Shown here: positions 24,597 through 34,146 of the stretch, in pieces
Layout: every line of letters starts with the position of its first letter
How positions within the stretch are numbered: the first letter of the stretch is position 1
NCBI GenBank assembly: GCA_021323755.1
Contig: JAJPKJ010000038.1
Span: 1 to 47,975, forward strand
Direction of reading: 5' to 3'
DNA: 47,975 nucleotides
DNA from: Chitinophagales bacterium
GTDB lineage: Bacteria > Bacteroidota > Bacteroidia > Chitinophagales > Chitinophagaceae
Translations under genes and position numbers: made by a program
Notes under the pieces: generated by a model
Seen by the model: only the letters and a program-made list of their open reading frames with translations
What the model was told of the DNA's origin: nothing
Database searches by the model: none

Positions 24597-25313
24597 ATGA
24601 TAAGAAAGCTGATGCATAAAAATAAAAAGGACAATGAGCATAAAAGGAACTATGAAATTCAGCGGATCGAAACTTTTAGCGATGGTGTTTTTGCATTTGC
24701 CGTAACGCTTTTGATTGTATCGCTTGAAGTTCCAAAAAACTTTGAGGAATTGATGATCAATATGCGTGGGTTCTTCGCATTTGGGATCAGCTTTTTAATT
24801 CTTGTTTTTATTTGGGTAGAACAACACAAGTTTTTTAGGAATTATGGACTGGAAGACAACTGGACAATTACTTTAAATGTTGCTTTACTTTTTTTGGTAT
24901 TGTTTTATGTTTACCCGCTAAAATTTCTTTTTACACTTGTATTTAGTAACGAAATATATGCCGGGAAACAAATTCCCTTAAGAATAACTGATGCACAAGT
25001 GCCCTTGCTCATGCAGATATATGATGCCGGTTATATAGCCATTTATTTTCTTTTCACCTTAATGTATATCCATGTTTTTCGTAAAGCGGATTTTCTTGAA
25101 TTAACTGCTATTGAAAAGTTTGATTGCAAAACCAATATCCACAAACAACTGATTATGGTGGTCGTTGGAATATGTTCATTTATTTGCGCATTATTGCTGC
25201 CATTACCCCTTTCCGCATACTCTCCATTTATTTACGTTCTCATTGGCCCGGTGCTCACCATTTATTTTCATTACAGAATAAAACTGCGAAAAAAATATTT
25301 TGTGGAAGAATGA
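24597..25313 (+). CDS. TMEM175-family (DUF1211) membrane protein
   Basis: The 238-residue protein has about six membrane helices and the family motif F27-S-D-G-V-F-A-F-A-V-T-L-L in the first. Bacterial TMEM175 proteins are tetrameric potassium-permeable channels in which the F-S-x-x-x-T motif lines the pore. The basic, lysine-rich N-terminus (M-I-R-K-L-M-H-K-N-K-K) is cytoplasmic. It lies 27 bp after the hexosaminidase stop, so it may be cotranscribed with it, though no functional link is evident. Confidence 0.85.
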   Translation: MIRKLMHKNKKDNEHKRNYEIQRIETFSDGVFAFAVTLLIVSLEVPKNFEELMINMRGFFAFGISFLILVFIWVEQHKFFRNYGLEDNWTITLNVALLFLVLFYVYPLKFLFTLVFSNEIYAGKQIPLRITDAQVPLLMQIYDAGYIAIYFLFTLMYIHVFRKADFLELTAIEKFDCKTNIHKQLIMVVVGICSFICALLLPLPLSAYSPFIYVLIGPVLTIYFHYRIKLRKKYFVEE

Positions 25314-25361
25314 TAAAAAATTTTTAACCGATCTACAGTAAAAAGAAAAAAACCATAATCC

Positions 25362-26504
25362 TCAATTCTGCTCCAGCTCGTCCTTTGATGGCAGTTTCGG
25401 AAAAGGATTATGCGGTTCTGCCTGATACCAAAAAACAGTAGAGCTGATGTCGGAATGCTGCACCAAATAAGCGCCATTACTTTTCCATCCCAAATCCTGT
25501 ATCGTTACCCGCAAACTTTTTTCAAACCTTATCGGATCCATAATATGCCAGCGATACAATCCAAATCTTTCCTGGGAAGTGTATAATCCGTCTGGTCTTA
25601 TCACCTGGGGTAATCCGGTATATGCAGTAGAAAATTCGTGATATTGATGATTCACTTCAAAATCATAAGACCCGCAGAAATAATCTTCCGTTCCTGTTCC
25701 ATTAATGGTTGGAAATTTGGTGTCGCCGTCCATGTAAAATTTTATTTCTCCTTCGCCCCACCATCCATTGTTATGAACGCCCCAGGCCAGGTAGGTCCCA
25801 ACATATTGACCTTTGCCCTTAATGCTGTCAACCAAGGTGCAAACGCCATTATCAACCGGGTTTTTTCTTCTGAATTGCGCATGAAAATATCCTGCATCCG
25901 GCGGCACTTCCGTTAGGGTGTAATCAACCTGGTAGTACAAATACATTTTCTCCGTGTTGATATTCGTCATCGTTATTTTGCATTTTTTTCTAAAAGGCAT
26001 CGTCCAGTAACAATTGAATGCGCTTCCCGGATTAACCGTAACCGGCAAGGAATTCAGTTGCGCATAAGTGCCCCAACCCATTCCAAAAAAATCTCCGACA
26101 GGAGTTTCAACAGAAGGCTGGTTTTCATCATCCCAATAAATTCTGAAAATGGAAAATCGCCAGTTGCCGGTCGGTGTCATCCAGATATGCTGAATGGCTC
26201 CCGGGCCGCTGATCTCAGCCATGGTAAAGGTTTCACCGGGTTTTATTACGATGAATGGATTCACTTTCCAGCCTTGGCCCAGTTCACGGGCAGCCTCCCG
26301 CGCACTTCCATTCTCCAATGTTGCCATACCCGCTTTGCCCGGTTCGCCGGTTAAACTCTCCGGACCGATAGAACGTGTTTTTGCATCTGATAATTTAAAA
26401 AGATTACCCAGATTCATATCTAGCCCGTTAAATGAATTTGATTTTTGCGCAATCGAAGAAAATGCAGCGCCGCATAATAATATGCAGACAATTAGATTTT
26501 TCAT
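25362..26504 (-). CDS. DUF2961 / GH172-family protein
   Basis: The start is placed at 26504, where M-K-N-L-I-V-C-I-L-L-C-G-A-A-F-S-S-I-A begins a signal peptide; the open frame extends upstream to 26663 but codes nothing signal-like there. The mature protein, about 360 residues, is a DUF2961 domain with G-P-G-A-I-Q-H-I-W-M-T, P-V-G-D-F-F-G and the typical N-G-T-G-T-E-D-Y-F-C-G-S-Y-D-F. DUF2961 is now glycoside hydrolase family 172, whose studied members act on fructofuranosyl or arabinofuranosyl linkages. The exact substrate is unknown. It is periplasmic or secreted. Confidence 0.9.
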   Translation of the reverse strand: MKNLIVCILLCGAAFSSIAQKSNSFNGLDMNLGNLFKLSDAKTRSIGPESLTGEPGKAGMATLENGSAREAARELGQGWKVNPFIVIKPGETFTMAEISGPGAIQHIWMTPTGNWRFSIFRIYWDDENQPSVETPVGDFFGMGWGTYAQLNSLPVTVNPGSAFNCYWTMPFRKKCKITMTNINTEKMYLYYQVDYTLTEVPPDAGYFHAQFRRKNPVDNGVCTLVDSIKGKGQYVGTYLAWGVHNNGWWGEGEIKFYMDGDTKFPTINGTGTEDYFCGSYDFEVNHQYHEFSTAYTGLPQVIRPDGLYTSQERFGLYRWHIMDPIRFEKSLRVTIQDLGWKSNGAYLVQHSDISSTVFWYQAEPHNPFPKLPSKDELEQN

Positions 26505-26725
26505 ATCAGCAGTTTTATTAGAAAGGAAATTTACTGAAACATTTTTGTAATAATATTTTCTTTGAAGAAAGAATGCTATGAAAATTTTATTGCAACACAA
26601 ATAAACGCACGAACAATTTTCCACATTATTGCGATTATTTTTTCCGGCAAAATTTTTGTTCACAAAAGGTGGATAAATGATTTGCTAAAAGCGGATTTTC
26701 AACCTTTTCTTTTTTGGGGTTCCGC

Positions 26726-26733
26726 TATATTTG
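26726..26733 (+). promoter_or_regulatory. -7 promoter box of smc
   Basis: TATATTTG is an exact TAnnTTTG match, 23 bp before the GTG proposed as the smc start. Transcription from about 26740 would exclude the upstream in-frame ATG at 26562. No good TTG partner lies at the -33 distance. Confidence 0.45.
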
Positions 26734-26756
26734 CCGTTGACCAAATACAGAGAATT

Positions 26757-29700
26757 GTGCGATTAAAAAGTTTAGAAATAAAAGGCTTTAAGAGCTTTGC
26801 AGATAAAACACAGATTAGTTTTGACGAAGGCGTAACCGGCATAATCGGTCCAAACGGTTGCGGTAAAAGTAATATTGTTGACAGCATCCGCTGGGTTATC
26901 GGTGAACAAAAAATAAGTCACCTGCGTTCTGAAAACCTGGAAAGTCTTGTGTTCAATGGCTCCAAAAGCCGCTCTGCCTCAGGTCTGGCGGAAGTGAGCC
27001 TTACTTTTGAAAATACCCGGAATTTACTTCCCACCGAATTCAATACCGTAACCATCACCCGCAAATTTTATAAAAGCGGTGAAAGTGAATACCGTTTGAA
27101 TGATATTTCATGCAGGCTGAAAGACATCCAAAATCTTTTTATCGATACCGGCATCACCACCGATTCCTATGCCATCATTGAACTGGGAATGGTTGATGAT
27201 ATTATCAAGGACAAAGAGAATAGTCGCCGCAGAATGCTTGAACAAGCCGCCGGCGTTTCCATTTACAAAACAAGGAAAAAAGAGGCCAAACAAAAACTTG
27301 ATGCTACAGAGCAGGATCTCGCCCGCATCGAAGACCTGTTATTCGAGATAAACAATCAACTCAAGACACTCGAGAGCCAGGCAAAAAAAGCGGAGAAATA
27401 CTATGAAGTAAAAAGAGAATATCGCGAATTAAGTATCGAGCTTGCAAAAGCTTCACTCGAAGGATTTAATCTCACTTACAAGACCCTTAATGAACAAACA
27501 GACGCTGAAACCAACAAGCGCATTGAATTGGAAGCGGTGATCGCCACAGAAGAAGCAGTTTTGGAACAGGATAAGACCGGATTAATAGAAAAAGAAAGGG
27601 CATTGCAGAACATGCAGCATGCTTTCAATGAACTGCAGCAGAATCTTCGTACCAAGGAAAATGAAAAAAATCTTGTTTCGCAGAAATTGAATTTCCTGAA
27701 AGAAAAAGAAACTGGACTGCAGGAGTTCATATTAAAAAGCGAAGGTCAGGTAAAGGGTTTGGACGAAAGCATTTTGTTCACCCAACAACAGGCGGCAGAC
27801 GAGCAAACCACATTAACGGATCTGCAATCAGAATTAAATAGTTTAAGGTCTTCTGTTGAAGATTACCGTAAGGTCTTCGACGAAAAAAGAATGGCTACAG
27901 AAACACTGCGCAATGAAAGCGCGCAGATCCAGCGCAGCCAGTTTGAAGCTGAAAAAAAAGTGGCCGTTGCTGATACAAGCATTCAAAACCTTCAACAGGC
28001 AATGCAGCAGTTGGACGATGAAAAGATCTTACGTGAATCCCAACTACATGAATTGCAAAATGAACATTCACAAAAAGGAAATGATCTCAGGAATAAAAAG
28101 ACCGATCTCGAACAACTCCAGCAACATCACGAAAATACCAAGGAGCAGATATTGCAATTGCAGGAAAAGTTAACCAAACTCCGCCAGGTGCTTGCAGATG
28201 AGAATCGTAAACTGGATTCAAAAAATAATGAGCACGATCTGTTAAAAAGTTTGATCGATTCGATGGAAGGTTACCCGGAAAGCGTAAAATTCTTGCATAA
28301 TAACCCCAACTGGAATCACTCCGCTCCCATCTTGAGTGATATCATTTATGTAAAAGAAGAATTTCGCGCGGCGGTTGAAAATGTTTTGGAACCTTATCTT
28401 GGTTATTATGTAGTGAACGATCTCCGAGAAGGTTTACAGGCAGTGCATTTGCTCGATGAGCATAAAAAAGGGAAAGCCAATTTTTTCCTGCTTAATAAAT
28501 TTGCCGAAGAGCAGCAGCAAACACATCATCAACCCGATAATACCATCCCTGCGATGCAGGTTATTGAAGTGGATGATCATTACCGTCGGCTTGCAGAACA
28601 TCTTTTAGGCAATGTATTCATTGCGGAAAATGATGAGGCACTGGAAAACAGTAATGGCGCAGTTGTTCTGGAAAAGACCGGCAAATATGTAAAAGGAAAA
28701 TTTGCATTGACCGGCGGAAGCGTTGGATTATTTGAAGGGAAAAAGATCGGACGCGCAAAAAATCTTGAAAAATTACGCGAAGAAATTGCTGCTCAACAAA
28801 ATATCGTTTCGGCCATCAACTCAGAAATTCAGGCAAAGCATAATGAGGTGATCAGCCATAATGAGCAGTTGAAAGAACAGGCAATTAAACAAACACAGGA
28901 CGATATTAATCGCCTCACCAATCTTGTTTTTTCTTTGCAAAACAAAATCGAAAATCTTCACGCCCAACAATATTCTTCACAACAAAGAATGGAAGAATTG
29001 CAATTGAACCTGGAGGAAACGGCTTCTTCTATTGAAGGCACACGCAATGAATGGATGCAATTGGTATCTGCAGCAAATGATCTGCGGGAAAAAATAAGAC
29101 TCGCTGAAGAAGATTATAAAATGGCTTCTGCAACTTATGATAATGCGCTTACTCATTTTAATGATTTCAATTTACAGGTAACGCGTCAGCAAAGTAAAAT
29201 AAATGGCTTGCAGCAGGAACTGGAATTTAAGAACAGTCAACTGAATGATCTGCACAAGCAGGTCGAATTGAATACGGCGCAATTGGCTCAGACAAATGAA
29301 AGCATTGAAGAAAATAAACAGTTGCTCAATACTGCTGAAAATGAGTTGATCACCTTAATGCATCATAAAGAGGAGGAAGAAAGAAGATTGAATGAATCTG
29401 ACCAGGCCTATTATAACCTGCGCAATTTATTGAATGAAAAAGAAAGCGAGCTTCGGCATAAAATAAAAGAAAAAGATCTGGTTGAACATTTACTGAATGA
29501 AATAAAAGATAAGCTGAACGAACTGAAATTACAATTGGCGGGGATGAAAGAAAGGCTGAACGTCGAATTCAGAATCAATCTTGATGACATCATTGATCAG
29601 CCGAGGGAAAATGAAATCCCGGTGGAAGAATTGCAGGAAAAAAGTGATCGGATGAAAAAGCGATTGGAAAATCTGGGTGAAGTGAATCCCACTGCCATCG

Positions 29701-30278
29701 AGGCTTTCCAGGAAATGAAAAAACGTTATGAATTCATCCTCGAACAAAAAAACGACCTGGTTTCTGCCAAAGACAGTTTATTACAAACGATCCAGGAAGT
29801 TGAACAAACAGCCAACCAGCAATTTCTCGATACCTTCTACAAAGTGCGCGATAATTTTCAAAAAGTTTTCAAAGCATTATTCACCGAAGAAGATACAGCT
29901 GATCTCATTCTGGAAAATCCTGATGACCTGGCCGAAACAGGGATTGATATCGTTGCTAAACCAAAGGGCAAACGCCCTTCTTCCATCACTCAATTAAGCG
30001 GCGGAGAAAAAACATTAACGGCTACAGCATTGCTCTTCGCCATCTATCTTATCAAACCAGCTCCTTTCTGTATTCTTGATGAAGTTGATGCGCCACTCGA
30101 TGACGCCAACGTCAATAAATTCACCAACATGATCCGCGAATTCAGCGGCAACTCACAGTTCATCATTGTAACCCACAATAAAATGACGATGAGTGCGGTG
30201 GACGTGATCTACGGCGTAACCATGCAGGAACCTGGCGTGAGCAAATTAGTGCCCGTTGATTTCAGGAGCCTGAATTGA
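26757..30278 (+). CDS. smc: Chromosome segregation SMC protein
   Basis: The start is the GTG at 26757, giving V/M-R-L-K-S-L-E-I-K-G-F-K-S-F-A-D, the normal SMC beginning, and 1,173 residues. The in-frame extension back to 26562 has no similarity to the family. Walker A is G-P-N-G-C-G-K-S-N (about 31-39). Long coiled coils flank a hinge (about residues 455-640, starting D-S-M-E-G-Y-P-E-S-V-K-F-L). The C-terminal head has the signature L-S-G-G-E-K-T-L-T-A and Walker B C-I-L-D-E-V-D-A-P-L-D-D. It is the ATPase of the bacterial condensin, working with ScpA and ScpB, which are not in this window. Confidence 0.97.
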   Translation: MRLKSLEIKGFKSFADKTQISFDEGVTGIIGPNGCGKSNIVDSIRWVIGEQKISHLRSENLESLVFNGSKSRSASGLAEVSLTFENTRNLLPTEFNTVTITRKFYKSGESEYRLNDISCRLKDIQNLFIDTGITTDSYAIIELGMVDDIIKDKENSRRRMLEQAAGVSIYKTRKKEAKQKLDATEQDLARIEDLLFEINNQLKTLESQAKKAEKYYEVKREYRELSIELAKASLEGFNLTYKTLNEQTDAETNKRIELEAVIATEEAVLEQDKTGLIEKERALQNMQHAFNELQQNLRTKENEKNLVSQKLNFLKEKETGLQEFILKSEGQVKGLDESILFTQQQAADEQTTLTDLQSELNSLRSSVEDYRKVFDEKRMATETLRNESAQIQRSQFEAEKKVAVADTSIQNLQQAMQQLDDEKILRESQLHELQNEHSQKGNDLRNKKTDLEQLQQHHENTKEQILQLQEKLTKLRQVLADENRKLDSKNNEHDLLKSLIDSMEGYPESVKFLHNNPNWNHSAPILSDIIYVKEEFRAAVENVLEPYLGYYVVNDLREGLQAVHLLDEHKKGKANFFLLNKFAEEQQQTHHQPDNTIPAMQVIEVDDHYRRLAEHLLGNVFIAENDEALENSNGAVVLEKTGKYVKGKFALTGGSVGLFEGKKIGRAKNLEKLREEIAAQQNIVSAINSEIQAKHNEVISHNEQLKEQAIKQTQDDINRLTNLVFSLQNKIENLHAQQYSSQQRMEELQLNLEETASSIEGTRNEWMQLVSAANDLREKIRLAEEDYKMASATYDNALTHFNDFNLQVTRQQSKINGLQQELEFKNSQLNDLHKQVELNTAQLAQTNESIEENKQLLNTAENELITLMHHKEEEERRLNESDQAYYNLRNLLNEKESELRHKIKEKDLVEHLLNEIKDKLNELKLQLAGMKERLNVEFRINLDDIIDQPRENEIPVEELQEKSDRMKKRLENLGEVNPTAIEAFQEMKKRYEFILEQKNDLVSAKDSLLQTIQEVEQTANQQFLDTFYKVRDNFQKVFKALFTEEDTADLILENPDDLAETGIDIVAKPKGKRPSSITQLSGGEKTLTATALLFAIYLIKPAPFCILDEVDAPLDDANVNKFTNMIREFSGNSQFIIVTHNKMTMSAVDVIYGVTMQEPGVSKLVPVDFRSLN

Positions 30279-30371
30279 TCTTCAAATTATATTAGAACTG
30301 GAAATTATTAGCGCTAAGCCACTGTCTTTTGGTTTTTAAATTTTTTAAATTGCTTTACAAAAATCAATAGC

Positions 30372-30704
30372 ATGAAAACGATCTTAATGTTATTCGCTTC
30401 CAATATTTTCATGACTTTCGCGTGGTACTGGCATCTTAATAATAAAGACATTTCTTTGTGGAAAGCTATCCTGATCAGCTGGGGAATTGCATTTTTCGAA
30501 TACTGTCTAACGGTGCCGGCTAACCGACTGGGATACTTCGGTGGCAACTTCAATGGCTTTCAGTTAAAAATCGCGCAGGAGGCCATAACCTTGATCGTAT
30601 TTACCGTCTTTGCCATCTTCTATCTCAAAGAACCCTTTCAGTGGCGTTATCTGCTGGGATTTGCACTAATACTGGCAGCAGTATATGTAATGTTTAAAAA
30701 ATAA
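30372..30704 (+). CDS. DUF486 small membrane protein
   Basis: The 110-residue protein has four membrane helices and the DUF486 pattern: F-M-T-F-A-W-Y-W-H-L in the first helix, I-S-W-G-I-A-F-F-E-Y-C-L-T-V-P-A-N-R-L-G-Y in the second, and L-K-I-A-Q-E-A-I-T-L before the third. DUF486 is related to the small multidrug resistance/DMT transporters (EamA-like halves) but has no assigned substrate. It lies between smc and a hydrolase gene, with separate intergenic gaps on both sides. Confidence 0.9.
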   Translation: MKTILMLFASNIFMTFAWYWHLNNKDISLWKAILISWGIAFFEYCLTVPANRLGYFGGNFNGFQLKIAQEAITLIVFTVFAIFYLKEPFQWRYLLGFALILAAVYVMFKK

Positions 30705-30763
30705 TTCTTATGCCGATATACAAACTTGCATAACTTTAATTTTTCTACTTCTTTAATAGCAAC

Positions 30764-32611
30764 ATGCTTATGCGAAAAATATTATTTCTCTTATCATTGC
30801 TCTCTTTGTGCATCCTAAAGGTATCTGCGCAAACAGATAGTTCCTCACTTTATAAAGTAAGAAATGTAATGATCCCCATGCGCGACGGAACAAAATTATT
30901 CACTGCCATTCTTTATCCTGCCTACCCAAAAAATGCGGTCCCGATCTTGATCGAGCGCACTCCATATGGCGCTGAACTTGGCGTTCGCGAAGATTCTGCG
31001 TTTTCTATCCCAAGGTTTTTTCAGTTTTATAATATGGCCAAGGAAGGATACATCTTCGTTTTCCAGGATGTGCGCGGAAAATATAAAAGTGAAGGTACCA
31101 TGCAAATTCATCAACCCTTGATCCACGAAACAAAAAAAGGCACTATTGATGAAAGCACGGATACTTATGATGCCGTTGACTGGTTGATAAAAAACGTTCC
31201 CGGCAATAATGGTAAAGCGGGAATTGCAGGAATTTCTTATCCAGGCTGGCTTGCCCTGGTTGGCGCAGTTGATCCGCATCCAGCGCTGAAAGCCTCATCG
31301 GAACAGGCTTGCATGGGAGACCTGTTCTTAGGTGATGATTTTCATCATAACGGAGCTTTTCGTTTGAGCTATGGAATGGAATATTCCTATGAAGTGGAGT
31401 TTGATAAGACGACCGACAGTGATTTTCCGTTTCCGCAATTTGATCTCTACGATTGGTACATCAAACTCGGTTCTTTGAAAAATGTAAACGAAAAATATTT
31501 TCACCGCAAAGTCCCGACCTGGAATAATTTTGTCGCACATCCTAACTACGATAGCTTCTGGCAAAAAAATTCTCCGCTGAACTATATAAAGTATCCGCAA
31601 ATACCACAGCTTAATGTTGGTGGTTATTTCGACCAGGAAGATTTAAACGGTCCCCAACTGATGTATGCACATCTTGAAAAAAAAGATAGTTTCAATCGAA
31701 ATCATATCGTACTTGGACCCTGGTATCACGGGCAATGGGCGAGCGCAAAAGGTGATAGTCTCGGGAAAATTTCTTTTGAAAGCAACACCAGTCTGTGGTT
31801 TCAGGACTTGCAAAAAAAATGGTTTGATTACTGGCTGAAAGGGATCGGCGATGGAAAATTTGATGAAGCATACTGCTTTCAAACCGGGAGCAATCAATGG
31901 AAAACATATAGTTCTTGGCCTCCGAAAGAAGCAACGATAAAGAACCTATATGCTGGCCCTAATAATTCTTGCTCATTCGACAAGCCGGCATCAGCAACAG
32001 GTAGTGTGAAATATATCAGCGATCCTGCAAAACCAGTTCCCTACCGAATGCCCCCAATTGAAGCAACTTACGGCAGAGGAAGTCATTGGCGAACATGGCA
32101 TGTGGAAGATCAGCGATTTGTTTATTCGCGACCGGATGTAGTGAGTTTTATTATGGATTCGCTGACCGAAGACCTAACGGTAACCGGTCAGATCACTGCG
32201 CATCTCTTTGCAAGTACAACAGGCAGCGATGCGGATTGGGTTGTGAAATTGATTGATGTATATCCCAATTTCGATCAAAAAAGTTTTGCCATGAGCGGTT
32301 ATATGTTACCGGTAGCGATGGAAGTTTTCCGGGGAAGATTCTATAAGAGTTTTGAAAAGCCACGGGCATTGATTCCAAATCAACCGGAAGAATTTGTTAT
32401 TAATCTCCACCAGATAAATCACACATTTAAAAAAGGCCATCGCATGATGATACAAGTGCAGAGCACATGGTTTCCTGTTATTGACCGTAATCCTCAAAAA
32501 TTTGTCCCCAATATTTTTGAAGCAAAAGAATCAGATTATACAAAAGCGGAACAAACCATTTATTTCAGCGCACAATACCCCACGCACCTGGAAATACCGG
32601 TGATGAAATAA
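30764..32611 (+). CDS. CocE/NonD-family (S15-like) hydrolase
   Basis: The 615-residue protein has a signal peptide (ending V-S-A-Q). It may begin at 30764 or at the ATG at 30770. The alpha/beta-hydrolase domain carries V-M-I-P-M-R-D-G-T-K-L, F-V-F-Q-D-V-R-G, and the nucleophile S158 in G-I-S-Y-P-G-W. G-G-Y-F-D-Q-E-D-L-N-G holds the acid region and L-G-P-W-Y-H-G the histidine. The C-terminal third is the X-Pro dipeptidyl-peptidase jelly-roll domain. The F-D-Q-E-D form recalls alpha-amino-acid ester hydrolases, which act on aminoacyl esters and some beta-lactams. It is probably periplasmic. The physiological substrate is not known. Confidence 0.92.
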   Translation: MLMRKILFLLSLLSLCILKVSAQTDSSSLYKVRNVMIPMRDGTKLFTAILYPAYPKNAVPILIERTPYGAELGVREDSAFSIPRFFQFYNMAKEGYIFVFQDVRGKYKSEGTMQIHQPLIHETKKGTIDESTDTYDAVDWLIKNVPGNNGKAGIAGISYPGWLALVGAVDPHPALKASSEQACMGDLFLGDDFHHNGAFRLSYGMEYSYEVEFDKTTDSDFPFPQFDLYDWYIKLGSLKNVNEKYFHRKVPTWNNFVAHPNYDSFWQKNSPLNYIKYPQIPQLNVGGYFDQEDLNGPQLMYAHLEKKDSFNRNHIVLGPWYHGQWASAKGDSLGKISFESNTSLWFQDLQKKWFDYWLKGIGDGKFDEAYCFQTGSNQWKTYSSWPPKEATIKNLYAGPNNSCSFDKPASATGSVKYISDPAKPVPYRMPPIEATYGRGSHWRTWHVEDQRFVYSRPDVVSFIMDSLTEDLTVTGQITAHLFASTTGSDADWVVKLIDVYPNFDQKSFAMSGYMLPVAMEVFRGRFYKSFEKPRALIPNQPEEFVINLHQINHTFKKGHRMMIQVQSTWFPVIDRNPQKFVPNIFEAKESDYTKAEQTIYFSAQYPTHLEIPVMK

Positions 32612-32787
32612 AGTAAGAAAATAAAGGAAAATTCTGGACAATGGGTAAATTCTTACTCATCAGTAAGCTCTTTCTCCTTCTTATTATATGAAAAACAGTC
32701 ATTTCATTTCAGGCACGATGTTTTGATTGGTATTACTGAAAATGAAAAGAGGGTAGCAACCGCCATTATTCATCAAAATTCGTCACT
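32612..32787. other. Intergenic region before the small membrane gene
   Basis: This is the first part of a 454-bp gap between the hydrolase and hydroxylase genes. It contains a 16-codon hydrophobic frame starting at 32641, which I do not trust. No exact TAnnTTTG promoter or tRNA was seen. Confidence 0.3.
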
Positions 32788-32898
32788 ATGGTAGCAGGAA
32801 TTATTTTTATTTTAACAGCAGCAGGAATTTCAGTTTATTTTATACAGCAGCCCGCAATGGCGCATAAGGCGCGCAGGGCAAGGAGACTTCGTAATTAA
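32788..32898 (+). CDS. Small membrane protein, 36 residues
   Basis: The ATG at 32788 opens a 36-codon frame ending TAA at 32896-32898. The peptide is one membrane helix (G-I-I-F-I-L-T-A-A-G-I-S-V-Y-F-I) followed by an Arg-rich tail (H-K-A-R-R-A-R-R-L-R-N). That is the layout of a bitopic inner-membrane peptide with a cytoplasmic positive end. A strong terminator lies 27 bp downstream and no other gene could use it, which favours a real transcript. I recognise no family. Confidence 0.55.
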   Translation: MVAGIIFILTAAGISVYFIQQPAMAHKARRARRLRN

Positions 32899-32925
32899 CT
32901 TCTTCATTCCTTATCTTATTTATTT

Positions 32926-32961
32926 AAAGAAGAAAGCCGCATTAATGTGGCTTTCTTCTTT
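32926..32961 (+). terminator. Intrinsic terminator after the small membrane gene
   Basis: Arms of 13 bp, AAAGAAGAAAGCC (32926-32938) and GGCTTTCTTCTTT (32949-32961), are perfectly complementary around a 10-nt loop. The right arm runs into further T. It is the strongest hairpin in the window. Confidence 0.85.
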
Positions 32962-33065
32962 TATTGCTGATCTTTTTACAAGATTTTTTTATGTACTTCA
33001 TTATTCAAATACACAAAGAATATCATTAATTTTATTGCCACGGATTAACTGCCGAAACGATTGCT

Positions 33066-34106
33066 ATGGATATTTTGAAAACTTTATACGATGAGTTTAC
33101 CGGATTCTTCGGCATCAGTGCTATCATTGATATGGTCAAATCCGGAGACTACAGTAGCCTGCGCACCCTTGATGGAATTGAAAATGTCATCGGACCGATC
33201 ATTCCTCTTTTATTGGTCATCGAATTCATTCGCGCCGCCATTGATAAAAAATCCCACGTCGGCGGCTACAAGATCCCTTTTTTGATCTACGTCTTTAATC
33301 GCTTTGGATCAAGATTCATTTCCATTGCTGCCATCGCATTTTGTATCGGGCTTTTTGAAAAACATGCGATAATCAAAACCACATTTACCTGGTACTGGTT
33401 GATCTATGGATATATAGTTTGGGAACTCGGTCATTTTTTTTATCATTATTTCGCGCACAAAGTCCGTTTATTCTGGTGTCTGCATTCTACACATCATGCG
33501 CCGCAGGCAATGAATTTATCCGTGAGCTTTGCCCATTTTATCCTGGAAGCGCCATATGCAGATGTGATCAGAACAACAACATGCATTTTACTTGGTGTTA
33601 ATCCACCACTCTTATTTTTTATCATGTTCATTGACGGAACATGGGGGGCTTTTATCCATGTGGGCGAAAATATTTTAAGGAATGCCAGACTTGGTATCTT
33701 AAATAAAATCATTCTAACCCCTTCTGCACACCGCGTACATCATGCGCGCAACCCGGCCTATATGGATACCAATTTCTGCAACCTGTTGAATGTCTGGGAC
33801 AGGATTTTTGGAACCTTTGCTTATGAACGGGAGGATATTCCGGTTGAATACGGCATTACCCGGAAAATGAATCCAAATAATTTTTGGGACGTTTATTTTG
33901 GAGAAATTATTGCTTTAAGCAGGGATGTGATAAAGGCGCCAGGAATAAAAAATAAATTTTTGTACATCGTTATGCCGCCGGGATGGAGCCATACGGGAGA
34001 ACATAAAACAGCAAATGTGATAAGACGATCTTTTTTACAAAATGAGGTAAAACATAATAACGAAATTGAGTTGAAGGAAAAAATTCCGGCAGAATTATTG
34101 AATTGA
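33066..34106 (+). CDS. Fatty acid hydroxylase / sterol desaturase superfamily
   Basis: The 346-residue membrane protein has the di-iron histidine clusters H-F-F-Y-H-Y-F-A-H (H-x3-H), H-S-T-H-H (H-x2-HH) and H-R-V-H-H (H-x2-HH), separated by hydrophobic helices as in the FA_hydroxylase superfamily. The spacing and the R-N-P-A-Y-M-D-T-N stretch after the third cluster resemble alkylglycerol-monooxygenase and sphingolipid C4/beta-carotene-type members. It should insert oxygen into, or desaturate, a lipid using O2. Bacteroidota make sphingolipids and ornithine lipids, both plausible substrates. No electron donor gene is adjacent. Confidence 0.9.
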   Translation: MDILKTLYDEFTGFFGISAIIDMVKSGDYSSLRTLDGIENVIGPIIPLLLVIEFIRAAIDKKSHVGGYKIPFLIYVFNRFGSRFISIAAIAFCIGLFEKHAIIKTTFTWYWLIYGYIVWELGHFFYHYFAHKVRLFWCLHSTHHAPQAMNLSVSFAHFILEAPYADVIRTTTCILLGVNPPLLFFIMFIDGTWGAFIHVGENILRNARLGILNKIILTPSAHRVHHARNPAYMDTNFCNLLNVWDRIFGTFAYEREDIPVEYGITRKMNPNNFWDVYFGEIIALSRDVIKAPGIKNKFLYIVMPPGWSHTGEHKTANVIRRSFLQNEVKHNNEIELKEKIPAELLN

Positions 34107-34146
34107 TGGATTGAATAAGATTGCTTAACCATAAAAATAAAGATCA

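Noticed and set aside
26505-26663. Upstream extension of the DUF2961 frame
   Set aside because: It precedes a typical signal peptide and would bury it inside the protein.
26562-26756. Upstream extension of the SMC frame from an ATG at 26562
   Set aside because: The 65 residues do not resemble SMC, the family start is at the GTG, and a -7 box lies within the extension.
32641-32691. 16-codon hydrophobic frame before the small membrane gene
   Set aside because: Too short and without any signal, coupling or terminator of its own.
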